Shown in pieces: positions 7,367-14,297 of a stretch of DNA of 41,765 nucleotides (the first letter of the stretch is position 1; every line of letters begins with the position of its first letter). The position numbers were made by a program, and so were the translations under genes. The notes below the pieces were generated by a model. That model did no database searches and had not been told where the DNA came from. It saw nothing but the letters and a program-made list of their open reading frames with translations. The stretch comes from JAMXLO01 sp046732975 (GTDB lineage: Bacteria > Pseudomonadota > Alphaproteobacteria > Acetobacterales > Acetobacteraceae), in NCBI GenBank assembly GCA_046732975.1, contig JBKPOG010000135.1, positions 1 through 41,765 of the forward strand, given 5' to 3'.

Positions 7367-9075
7367 TGGCCCGCCTGCCGCGCGCTGCTTATGCCGACAT
7401 GTTTGGGCCGACCACTGGCGATCGCGTGCGCCTGGCCGATACGGATCTGATTGTGGAGGTGGAGCGCGACTTCACCAGTTACGGCGAGGAAGTGAAGTTC
7501 GGCGGCGGCAAGGTGATCCGCGATGGCATGGGCCAGTCGCAGGCATCCCAGGCTGAAGGCGCCGTCGATACGGTCATCACCAACGCCCTGGTCATCGATC
7601 ACTGGGGCATCGTCAAAGCCGATGTGGCGATCACCAATGGCCGCATTGCCAAGGTGGGCAAGGCCGGTAATCCCGATGTTCAGCCGAACGTGGATATCGT
7701 CATCGGTCCCGGCACGGAAATCATCGCCGGCGAGGGCAAGATCCTCACGGCCGGTGGCATCGATGCGCATGTCCACTTCATCTGTCCGCAGCAGGTGGAC
7801 GACGCCATTGCTTCAGGCATCACCACGCTGATCGGCGGTGGCACCGGCCCAGCCACCGGCACTGCTGCTACGACCTGTACGCCGGGGCCTTGGCACATCG
7901 CGCGCATGTTGCAGGCGGCAGAGGGGTTGCCGGTGAACCTGGCGTTCGCCGGCAAGGGCAATGCCTCGCGTCCTGCGGCGCTGGAGGAGATGATCCGGGC
8001 TGGCGCTTCGTGCCTAAAGCTGCACGAGGACTGGGGCACCACGCCCGCCGCGATCGACTGTGCGTTGAGTGTTGCCGATCGGTTCGACGTGCAGGTGATG
8101 ATCCACACCGACACACTCAACGAGTCGGGCTTCGTCGAGGATACGATCGCGGCGTTCAAGGGCCGCACCATTCATGCGTTTCACACCGAGGGTGCGGGCG
8201 GCGGGCATGCCCCCGACATCATCAAGGTCGCCTCGCTGGCGCACGTGCTGCCGAGTTCGACCAACCCGACGCGTCCATACACAGCGAATACACTTGACGA
8301 ACATCTCGACATGCTGATGGTGTGTCACCATCTCGACGCGTCGATCCCGGAAGATGTGGCATTTGCGGAGAGCAGGATTCGCAAGGAGACGATTGCAGCC
8401 GAGGACATCCTGCACGACCTGGGCGCATTGTCGATGATGTCGTCGGACAGTCAGGCGATGGGGCGTGTCGGCGAGGTGATCATCCGCACGTGGCAGACGG
8501 CGCACAAGATGAAGGTGCAGCGTGGCGCGCTGCCCGGCGACAATGAGCGCAACGACAATGCGCGGGTGAAGCGATACATCGCCAAATATACCATCAACCC
8601 AGCTATAGCGCAGGGTCTGGCGCGCGAGATCGGCTCGATCGAAACTGGCAAGCTGGCGGATCTGGTGCTGTGGTCGCCGGCGTTCTTCGGTGTGAAGCCG
8701 GACCTGGTGATCAAGGGCGGGTCGATCACCTGGGCGCCTATGGGTGATCCTAACGCATCGATCCCCACACCGCAGCCGGTGCATTATCGACCGATGTTCG
8801 GCACCTTCGGTCGCGCGCTGGCGGAGCACTGCCTGACTTTCGTTTCTGCCGCTGCGCTCGATGCCGGGATTGGCGAGACGTTGAATTTGCAGCGGCGCAT
8901 TGTGCCGGTGAGCAACACACGCGGTGGCATCGGCAAACAGTCGATGATCCACAACAGCGCGACACCGGTGATCGAAGTGGATGCAGAGACCTACGAGGTG
9001 CGCGCCGATGGCGCGTTGCTCACGTGTGAACCCGCGACTGTGCTGCCAATGGCGCAGCGCTATTTCCTCTTCTGA
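7366..9075 (+). CDS. ureC: Urease subunit alpha UreC, catalytic
   Basis: Catalytic subunit, 569 residues, amidohydrolase fold with a dinickel centre. All metal ligands are present: H135 and H137 (GIDAHVHF), the lysine that becomes carbamylated K218 (CLKLHEDWG), H247 (IHTDTLNESG), H273 (FHTEGAGGGH) and D361 (SSDSQAMGR). The flap Cys320 and catalytic His321 (MVCHHLD) are also there. The enzyme should therefore be active if the accessory genes supply nickel. The start overlaps the ureB stop and the stop overlaps the ureE start. Confidence 0.98.
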   Translation: MARLPRAAYADMFGPTTGDRVRLADTDLIVEVERDFTSYGEEVKFGGGKVIRDGMGQSQASQAEGAVDTVITNALVIDHWGIVKADVAITNGRIAKVGKAGNPDVQPNVDIVIGPGTEIIAGEGKILTAGGIDAHVHFICPQQVDDAIASGITTLIGGGTGPATGTAATTCTPGPWHIARMLQAAEGLPVNLAFAGKGNASRPAALEEMIRAGASCLKLHEDWGTTPAAIDCALSVADRFDVQVMIHTDTLNESGFVEDTIAAFKGRTIHAFHTEGAGGGHAPDIIKVASLAHVLPSSTNPTRPYTANTLDEHLDMLMVCHHLDASIPEDVAFAESRIRKETIAAEDILHDLGALSMMSSDSQAMGRVGEVIIRTWQTAHKMKVQRGALPGDNERNDNARVKRYIAKYTINPAIAQGLAREIGSIETGKLADLVLWSPAFFGVKPDLVIKGGSITWAPMGDPNASIPTPQPVHYRPMFGTFGRALAEHCLTFVSAAALDAGIGETLNLQRRIVPVSNTRGGIGKQSMIHNSATPVIEVDAETYEVRADGALLTCEPATVLPMAQRYFLF

Positions 9076-9527
9076 TGCGCGCCGAAGTCGTCCTGCCGGC
9101 CGGCACATGGGATGCGACGGCAGAGATGGATACGGTGCTGATCGACTTCGATCGACGCCATCGCCGTCGCATTCTGCTGCGCACGGAGCAGGGCAGGGAG
9201 GTGCTCCTCGACCTGTCGCAGGCGGTGCGGCTGCGCGAAGGCGATGGGCTAGCGGTCGACGGCGGCGTCGTTCGCGTATGTGCCAGGCCGGAGAAGCTGC
9301 TGGAAATCCACGCGCACGATCCTGGCACGATGGTGCGCATCGCCTGGCATCTCGGCAATCGCCACCTGCCGGTGCAGTTGCAGGACGATCGCATCCGCAT
9401 TCGCGCCGATCATGTGATCGAGGAGATGGTGCGCGGTCTCGGCGGCCACGTTGCGGCAATCGAGGCGCCATTTGACCCTGAAGCCGGTGCGTATGCCGGC
9501 GGGCACCATCACCATGACGATGCGTGA
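9075..9527 (+). CDS. ureE: Urease accessory protein UreE, nickel metallochaperone
   Basis: A nickel-binding chaperone of 150 residues that supplies Ni2+ to UreG and urease. The N-terminal beta domain holds RRHRRRILLRTEQGREVLLDL. The C-terminal ferredoxin-like domain holds AWHLGNRHLPVQ, with the conserved metal-binding His. It ends in a short His/Asp tail (GGHHHHDD) that can bind extra nickel. The ATG overlaps the ureC stop. Its 3' end overlaps ureF by about 14 nt. Confidence 0.95.
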   Translation: MRAEVVLPAGTWDATAEMDTVLIDFDRRHRRRILLRTEQGREVLLDLSQAVRLREGDGLAVDGGVVRVCARPEKLLEIHAHDPGTMVRIAWHLGNRHLPVQLQDDRIRIRADHVIEEMVRGLGGHVAAIEAPFDPEAGAYAGGHHHHDDA

Positions 9528-10152
9528 ACTGATGCGCCTGTTGGCGTGGTTGTCGCCGTCGTTTCCAACAGGCGCCTATGCCTACTCGCATGGTCTGGAA
9601 TGGGCCGTGGAATGCGGGGACATCGGCGATGAGACGGCGCTTGGCGACTGGCTGAGCGATGTGCTGGCGCATGGTTCCGGACGCAACGACGCGATCCTGC
9701 TGCGCCATGCGCATCGCGGCGGCGATCTCACCCGGCTCAACGATTTCGCCACCGCGATCGCATCGTCGCGCGAGCGGCGGGCGGAAACGCTGGACCAGGG
9801 CACAGCGTTCATCGCTGCCGCGGCCGCCTGGCATCCGCCCGAGCTGCCCGAACGGGTCGCCTATCCGATCGCCGTCGGCGCACTCGCGGCACGGCACGGC
9901 ATCGATGAAGACGCGACGACTACGGGCTACGTACAGGGCTTTGCCACCAATTTGATTTCCGCTGCCGTTCGCCTCGTGCCGTTAGGCCAAAGTTCCGGAC
10001 TGCGGGTGCTCGCCGAACTCGAACAGATCATACTGACGGTGGTGAACGAAACCCGCACGGCGACGCTGGACGATATCGGCGGATGTGCCTTCCGCGCCGA
10101 TATCGCCGCCATGCACCACGAGACCCAATACACACGGTTGTTTCGTTCATGA
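9514..10152 (+). CDS. ureF: Urease accessory protein UreF
   Basis: An all-helical accessory protein, 212 residues, that couples UreG GTP hydrolysis to nickel insertion. The N-terminus LMRLLAWLSPSFPTGAYAYSHGLEWAV is diagnostic, read here in two parts around the SPSFPTGAYAYSHG motif. GYVQGFATNLISAAVRLVPLGQS near the C-terminal third is also typical. ATGs at 9514 and 9520 are both possible starts and 9514 is listed. Its stop at 10150-10152 overlaps an ATG (ATGA) that opens a mini-ORF leading to ureG. Confidence 0.95.
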   Translation: MTMRELMRLLAWLSPSFPTGAYAYSHGLEWAVECGDIGDETALGDWLSDVLAHGSGRNDAILLRHAHRGGDLTRLNDFATAIASSRERRAETLDQGTAFIAAAAAWHPPELPERVAYPIAVGALAARHGIDEDATTTGYVQGFATNLISAAVRLVPLGQSSGLRVLAELEQIILTVVNETRTATLDDIGGCAFRADIAAMHHETQYTRLFRS

Positions 10153-10178
10153 AGGCTGTCACCCGGAAGCATACATGA
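10149..10178 (+). CDS. Nine-codon mini-ORF at the ureF/ureG junction
   Basis: MKAVTRKHT, then stop. Its ATG overlaps the ureF stop as ATGA and its TGA overlaps the next ATG (10175) as ATGA. It looks like an internally deleted form of the 21-codon unit that follows: same ends, 36 nt (12 codons) shorter. The role is probably re-initiation coupling rather than the peptide itself. Confidence 0.4.
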   Translation: MKAVTRKHT

Positions 10179-10240
10179 TGGCCTGGCCAAGCCTGGCCAT
10201 GACGACAGAAGGCCGGGTTGGCGCCCGGAAGCATACATGA
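10175..10240 (+). CDS. 21-codon mini-ORF coupling ureF to ureG
   Basis: The peptide begins MMAWPSLAMT and ends EGRVGARKHT. The ATG is preceded by CCGGAAG as a Shine-Dalgarno-like sequence, and the TGA at 10238-10240 overlaps the ureG ATG. Another 21-codon frame with the same C-terminal pattern (REGRARARKRT) sits between the Nudix and alaX genes at 38694. Translation is not shown by sequence alone, but the two independent loci share architecture and 62-nt length. Confidence 0.45.
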   Translation: MMAWPSLAMTTEGRVGARKHT

Positions 10241-10875
10241 CCAAATCGCGTCACGGGCCATTGCGGGTTGGCGTCGGCGGCCCGGTCGGAACCGGTAAGA
10301 CGGCGCTGATGGATGCGTTATGCAAGTGCTTGCGTGCCGACTACGACATCGCGGCGATTACCAACGACATCTACACCAAGGAGGACGCCGAGTTCCTCAC
10401 CCGGGCCGGGTCTTTGCCACCCGAACGCATCCTCGGCATCGAGACCGGCGGGTGTCCGCACACCGCCATCCGCGAGGACGCGTCGATCAACCTGGCCGGC
10501 GTTGCTGAACTGCGCCGGCGGTTTCCGGAGCTTGACCTGATCCTGATCGAATCGGGCGGCGACAATCTCGCAGCGACATTCAGTCCGGAACTTGCGGATC
10601 TGACGATTTACGTGATCGACGTCTCCGCGGGCGACAAGATCCCCCGCAAAGGCGGCCCCGGCATCACGCGCAGCGATCTGCTGGTGATCAACAAGATTGA
10701 TCTCGCTCCATTCGTCGGCGCCAGCCTGGAAGTGATGGATCGCGATGCGCGCAGAATGCGCGGCGACCGCCCGTTCGTATTCGCCAATATCCGGGCCGGC
10801 ATCGGGGTGCCGGACATCGCGCGCTTCGTTGCCACGGAAGGCGGACTACGGTCGGGCGATCGATTGAGCCCGTGA
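10237..10875 (+). CDS. ureG: Urease accessory GTPase UreG
   Basis: A SIMIBI-class GTPase, 212 residues, that carries nickel to the UreDF-urease complex. The P-loop is GGPVGTGKT (residues 14-22), the nickel-binding CPH lies in ETGGCPHTAIRED, the Walker B region is LILIESGGDNL, and the guanine-specificity motif is NKID. The N-terminus MTKSRHGPLRVG matches the family, confirming the ATG at 10237 that is also the end of the repeat unit. It is the last gene of the ure operon and convergent with the GGDEF gene. Confidence 0.97.
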   Translation: MTKSRHGPLRVGVGGPVGTGKTALMDALCKCLRADYDIAAITNDIYTKEDAEFLTRAGSLPPERILGIETGGCPHTAIREDASINLAGVAELRRRFPELDLILIESGGDNLAATFSPELADLTIYVIDVSAGDKIPRKGGPGITRSDLLVINKIDLAPFVGASLEVMDRDARRMRGDRPFVFANIRAGIGVPDIARFVATEGGLRSGDRLSP

Positions 10876-10913
10876 TTCCCGCCCTCTGAGGTTCCCGCCT
10901 CGGGCGATCACGC

Positions 10914-11879
10914 CTAGCCGAGTGACACGCGCCAGTAACCGCCACCTTCGCGCTTGACCTGTCGCATCGCCTCGCCGGCGCGCTGCGCGAGTTCGGCGAA
11001 ATCCTCCCCCGGCTGCCTGGTGGCAATCCCGATCGAGAAACTGATCTCGGACACCGCCGTATCACTTTCGGCATCCGCAGGCTCCAGGCACAGGTTTTCA
11101 GCCCGCTCTGCCGCAGTCAGGTAGTCAGCGCCGCTGAGCCAAATGGCAAATTCCGCACTCCCCGTCCGCCCGACCAGATCTGTAGGGCGCACCGCGCTTC
11201 GTAGCAGCATTGCGGCACGACGTAGCATCAGATCAGCATCGTCCGAGTCTTGCCGTAGAGAGACGCCGTCCAGGTTGTCCACCTCCGCCAGCAGCAACGT
11301 GCCGGGAAGAAGATCCCGGTCGAGCCGCGCGATATGCCTGCTCGCTTCGGTTACGAAGGTTCGCTGGTTGAGCAGCGCGGTCAAAGTGTCGATCGAGGAG
11401 GAGCCGTAGGTATCGCGCTGTCCCAGTTCGCGTTCCATCAGCAACCAGACGATGCCGGCAACGGCGTCCACCAGCGGCACGTCTTCGCCGCTCCAGCCTC
11501 GCCCCGCGCGTTTGCGCCAGAACACGACGCCAATTTTTTCCCGAAAATTCTCACGGCATACGCCGACGGCAATCGGCCGGCCGTTCGGCTCCGCCGACAA
11601 CACCGGCGTGCCGATATTGGCGCGCCACAACATCACCGCCGCCGACGTCCCGGACAGACCGATCATGCCGGCGCGATGCAGCACTTCGGGTTCCAAGGTC
11701 GCTGAATCGGGGACTGAACGGATGACTGCGATGCCTTCCGCCTCGAGTGTGGCCATCATAGCGTCGAGCCCGGTTGCCATCATCCGGTCCTGCCGTTGCT
11801 CGCGGCGAAGACAACGAAGGATATCGGCAAGCCCGGCATTCATGCGGGCGATTGCCGCGCGTTCACTCTGTGTCGTCAT
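10914..11879 (-). CDS. GAF-type sensor protein with degenerate GGDEF domain
   Basis: A cytoplasmic protein of 321 residues with no membrane segments. The N-terminal half (about residues 10-145) resembles a GAF sensor (RPIAVGVCRENF, IGVVFWRKRAGRGWSGEDVPLVDAVAG). The C-terminal half resembles a diguanylate cyclase domain starting at DTLTALLNQRTF. The signature is GSAEF (residues 240-244) instead of GG[DE]EF, so cyclase activity is doubtful and a binding or regulatory role is more likely. The ATG at 11879 (MTTQSERAAIARMN) is chosen over an upstream extension of low coding quality. It is convergent with ureG, and no partner gene is nearby. Confidence 0.75.
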   Translation of the reverse strand: MTTQSERAAIARMNAGLADILRCLRREQRQDRMMATGLDAMMATLEAEGIAVIRSVPDSATLEPEVLHRAGMIGLSGTSAAVMLWRANIGTPVLSAEPNGRPIAVGVCRENFREKIGVVFWRKRAGRGWSGEDVPLVDAVAGIVWLLMERELGQRDTYGSSSIDTLTALLNQRTFVTEASRHIARLDRDLLPGTLLLAEVDNLDGVSLRQDSDDADLMLRRAAMLLRSAVRPTDLVGRTGSAEFAIWLSGADYLTAAERAENLCLEPADAESDTAVSEISFSIGIATRQPGEDFAELAQRAGEAMRQVKREGGGYWRVSLG

Positions 11880-12383
11880 GCGAATTTGCACTGGCGCTGG
11901 CTGGTTGCGCTCGCCAGCGGCTCCTCTGGCTATGAAATGATGGAAGATGGCTGAAATGCCGGGCGATGGCAGCGGATCATGCCCAGTGCTTCCCACAATG
12001 TGCCGCCAAGGCATCAACGCCGGTGCGGGCGGTGCCGGCGAAGCATTGGGCCAGCAGAGCGCGCTCCCATTGTGATACTGGACGCGTCGCGGGCGCACAT
12101 GGATCCTGCAACGGATCAGGCTGCATCCTCACTATCCTTCAGATTGGCCTGGAGTTTTATACTGGTCGCGGTTGCACCGGCGTTTCGGTGATGAATCGAG
12201 GCGGACGCAAAGGGGTTCTGGCGAGCGGCGGCAACGATAGCGGCCGCCGGCGCGCGAGATGGGAGCGTCCAGCGCTATGCCGCAGGCAGGGTCAGTGACC
12301 GGGGTTGCAATCTCGTGCGCGCTGGTGCGCGGCTTGCCGATCCGCCGGATGACCCGATAATCGGCACCAGTCAGGAGGCAGAA
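11880..12383. other. Intergenic region between divergent GGDEF and DUF35 genes
   Basis: About 500 bp with no convincing gene on either strand; the open frames here lack family features and good starts. A TATACT hexamer at 12158-12163 could be a -10 element for the DUF35-thiolase pair, but no matching -35 at normal spacing was found. AGGAGGCAG at 12372-12380 is the ribosome-binding site of the DUF35 gene. Confidence 0.5.
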
Positions 12384-12809
12384 ATGAGCGACTGGACCAA
12401 GGTGACGCGGCCGATCCCGGTGCCGAACCAGTGGACGCAGCCATTCTGGGACGCGGCAAAGCGGCGTGCGCTGGAACTGCAGCGGTGCCAGAGCTGCGGC
12501 CATTTTCAGCATCCACCCTATGCGACATGCGTGCAGTGCGTCAGCACCGACCTGAAGTTCGAACCGGTGGGTGGCAAGGGGACGATCTACGCCTACACCA
12601 TCATGTATCACACTGGTGACAAGCGCTTCGCTTCTGCAGTGCCGTACGCGAGTATCATCGTGGAGTTGGACGATGCGCCGGGTGCGCTGCTCGCCGGCAA
12701 TCTGCTGGAATCGCCTTACACCGACGCCAAGGTGGGTCGCCGCGTCGAGGTGATCTTCGAGGAGCTGAACGACGACATCACGCTCCCGCAGTTCCAGCTG
12801 GTGCGCTGA
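12384..12809 (+). CDS. DUF35 zinc-ribbon/OB-fold protein, thiolase partner
   Basis: 141 residues. A rubredoxin-like zinc ribbon has four cysteines (C35, C38, C49, C52 in RCQSCG and TCVQC), followed by an OB-fold (GGKGTIYAYTIMYH, VPYASIIVELDD, GRRVEVIFEEL). Proteins of this family (DUF35/ChsH2-C-terminal class) bind acyl-CoA and form complexes with thiolase-like enzymes. The ATG at 12384 follows AGGAGGCAG. The next gene, 14 nt on, is a thiolase-like protein, which fits a two-subunit complex. The substrate is not deducible. Confidence 0.85.
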   Translation: MSDWTKVTRPIPVPNQWTQPFWDAAKRRALELQRCQSCGHFQHPPYATCVQCVSTDLKFEPVGGKGTIYAYTIMYHTGDKRFASAVPYASIIVELDDAPGALLAGNLLESPYTDAKVGRRVEVIFEELNDDITLPQFQLVR

Positions 12810-12823
12810 AGGGAGCCGAACGC

Positions 12824-14008
12824 ATGTGGGAGAACCGATGCAAAGTGGCCGTCAGCGGCGTGGGCTACTCCAAGGTCACCCGTTCAGCCGAGATCCCGCT
12901 GGCTGCGCACGCACTGACCGCGGTGAAGGAGGCGGTCGCGGACTCCGGGCTTCGACTGGAGGATATCGACGGACTGGCCACATATCCTGAGCTGCCGGCG
13001 ACCGGGCATGCGGAAATCGACGGCATCTCTGTCGTTTCCGTCAACTGCATGATGGCCATGCTGAAGCTGCCTAACCTGACCTGGCACATCCAGGTAGGCA
13101 CCACCAATATCGGCGGCGCGGTGCAGCAGGCGGTGAATGCGCTGCTCGCGGGCGTGTGCAAATACGCGGTGGTGTGGCGCGCGATGCATAATCCGCGCGG
13201 CACGTATCAGAACCTGCCCAGCGGGAATGCAGCAGGAGCCGCGCAGTTCACTGCTGCCTATGGGTTCGGCGGCCCGGGACAGGGCATGGCAGTTGCATAT
13301 ACACGCTGGCTGGAGCGGCACGGCCAGAACCGCGAGAAGATGGCGACGCTCGCAGTGACGCAGCGCAAGCACACGCAGCATAATCCGCATGCATTTTTCC
13401 ATGGGGTGCCACTGACACGCGAGGATTACCTGAACTCGCGCTGGATCGCTTATCCGTTCTGTCTGTTCGATTGCGACATTCCGGTGCAGGGCGCCGTGGC
13501 GATCGTGCTGACGACGGCGGATCGCGCGCGCGACCTGAAGCCGCGCCCAGCGTATCTCGCCGGGTATGGACAGCGGTTGCACTTCGAGGTCGCAGGCCGG
13601 ATCGGCAGCCTGAGCGATTACATGCTTGGTGGCAGCAGTTCGGCGAAGCTGACCTGGGAGCGATCGGGATTTTCGCCGAAGGACGTCGACGTGGCGCAAG
13701 TCTATGACGGGTTCTCTGCGTCGGTGATCTACGGGTTGGAGTCGTATGGGTTCTGCAAGGAGGGCGAGGCGCTGGACTTCATCCAGGATGGCCGCATCGA
13801 GCTCGACGGCGAACTGCCGCTCAACACGTTTGGCGGCAGCCTGGGAACCGGCCGCATCCATGGCCTGTGGCATATCATCGAAGGTGCGCTGCAGGCGTCG
13901 GGGCGCGCTGGGTCGCGGCAGGTGAAGGATGCCAACGTTTCGTTCGTCGGGGCAAGCGCGCCGATCGTGACGGGGACAACGTTCATCTTTGTTGGTGAGC
14001 CCTACTGA
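12824..14008 (+). CDS. Thiolase-like (SCP-x/lipid-transfer family) protein
   Basis: 394 residues with the thiolase fold: N-terminal AVSGVGYSKV, central GFGGPGQGMAVAYTRWLERHG, and the C-terminal family motif NTFGGSLGTGRIHGLWHIIEGA. The region that in true thiolases carries the nucleophilic Cys (CASG type) here reads VGTTNIGGAVQQAVNALLAG, without Cys, as in the lipid-transfer-protein-like branch. Such proteins pair with DUF35 subunits and act in acyl transfer, retro-aldol or binding reactions on acyl-CoA or steroid-like compounds. It lies in a two-gene operon with the DUF35 gene. The exact reaction is unknown. Confidence 0.85.
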   Translation: MWENRCKVAVSGVGYSKVTRSAEIPLAAHALTAVKEAVADSGLRLEDIDGLATYPELPATGHAEIDGISVVSVNCMMAMLKLPNLTWHIQVGTTNIGGAVQQAVNALLAGVCKYAVVWRAMHNPRGTYQNLPSGNAAGAAQFTAAYGFGGPGQGMAVAYTRWLERHGQNREKMATLAVTQRKHTQHNPHAFFHGVPLTREDYLNSRWIAYPFCLFDCDIPVQGAVAIVLTTADRARDLKPRPAYLAGYGQRLHFEVAGRIGSLSDYMLGGSSSAKLTWERSGFSPKDVDVAQVYDGFSASVIYGLESYGFCKEGEALDFIQDGRIELDGELPLNTFGGSLGTGRIHGLWHIIEGALQASGRAGSRQVKDANVSFVGASAPIVTGTTFIFVGEPY

Positions 14009-14297
14009 GGTAGGGATGCACGCCACATTCTGAATAGCGCCGCACGTTGGGTTGCCTGGCCGACACCCGGCATCAGGTAATTGCGCAACCTTGGGAGGCT
14101 CTCCGGAGCCCGGGCCAGCGCGTCAGCCAACGCGCTGATTGATCCAAATCAATGTGCATACGCCTGTACGGTCGATAGATCGGTCTCCTTTGGCGGCGAC
14201 CACCTTCGATGGCGGCTGTATCGCGAACAGGCCACCCGAGTGACCGGGACCGCTCTTTGCTTGATTACGCCTTTATGCCGATGCAAACTCGGACCAA
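14009..14297. other. Intergenic region upstream of the RND operon
   Basis: 289 bp without a supported gene. It holds an inverted repeat CAGCGCG/CGCGCTG (14116-14122 and 14131-14137, 8-nt loop, no T run) immediately followed by an FNR/FixK box at 14139-14152. Activation from a site centred at -41.5 would place transcription start near 14187, giving an untranslated leader of about 110 nt. GATAGAT at 14174-14180 is at the right place for a -10 element. Confidence 0.5.
14139..14152. promoter_or_regulatory. FNR/FixK-type binding site upstream of RND efflux operon
   Basis: TTGATCCAAATCAA matches the FNR/FixK consensus TTGAT-N4-ATCAA at every defined position. It lies 146 nt before the start of the outer-membrane efflux gene, in the only sizeable gap ahead of that operon. 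Control by oxygen or redox state is inferred from the motif. No fnr/fixK gene is in the window. Confidence 0.7.

Larger units (their letters stand above)
10149..10240 (+). repeat. Tandem mini-ORF repeat (26-bp and 62-bp units) between ureF and ureG
   Basis: Two units end with the identical 17-mer CCCGGAAGCATACATGA (10162-10178 and 10224-10240). The 62-bp unit (10175-10236) is about 76% identical without gaps (47 of 62 by eye) to 38694-38755. Its core GGCCGGG...CGCCCGG forms a hairpin just before the GGAAG. Deleting 10149-10236 leaves ureF and ureG joined by a simple ATGA overlap, so the units look inserted with duplication of a short CATGA-like target. Confidence 0.65.

Noticed and set aside
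8014..9897. 627-codon open frame on the minus strand opposite ureC-ureF
   Set aside because: It lies wholly antisense to five strongly conserved urease residues sets and shows no family features; long antisense frames are expected in GC-rich coding DNA.
10876..10913. Possible terminator between convergent ureG and the GGDEF gene
   Set aside because: Only a 4-bp GAGG/CCTC stem without a T run was seen.
12884..14026. 380-codon minus-strand frame opposite the thiolase-like gene
   Set aside because: No recognisable domain, and the plus-strand gene has clear family motifs.
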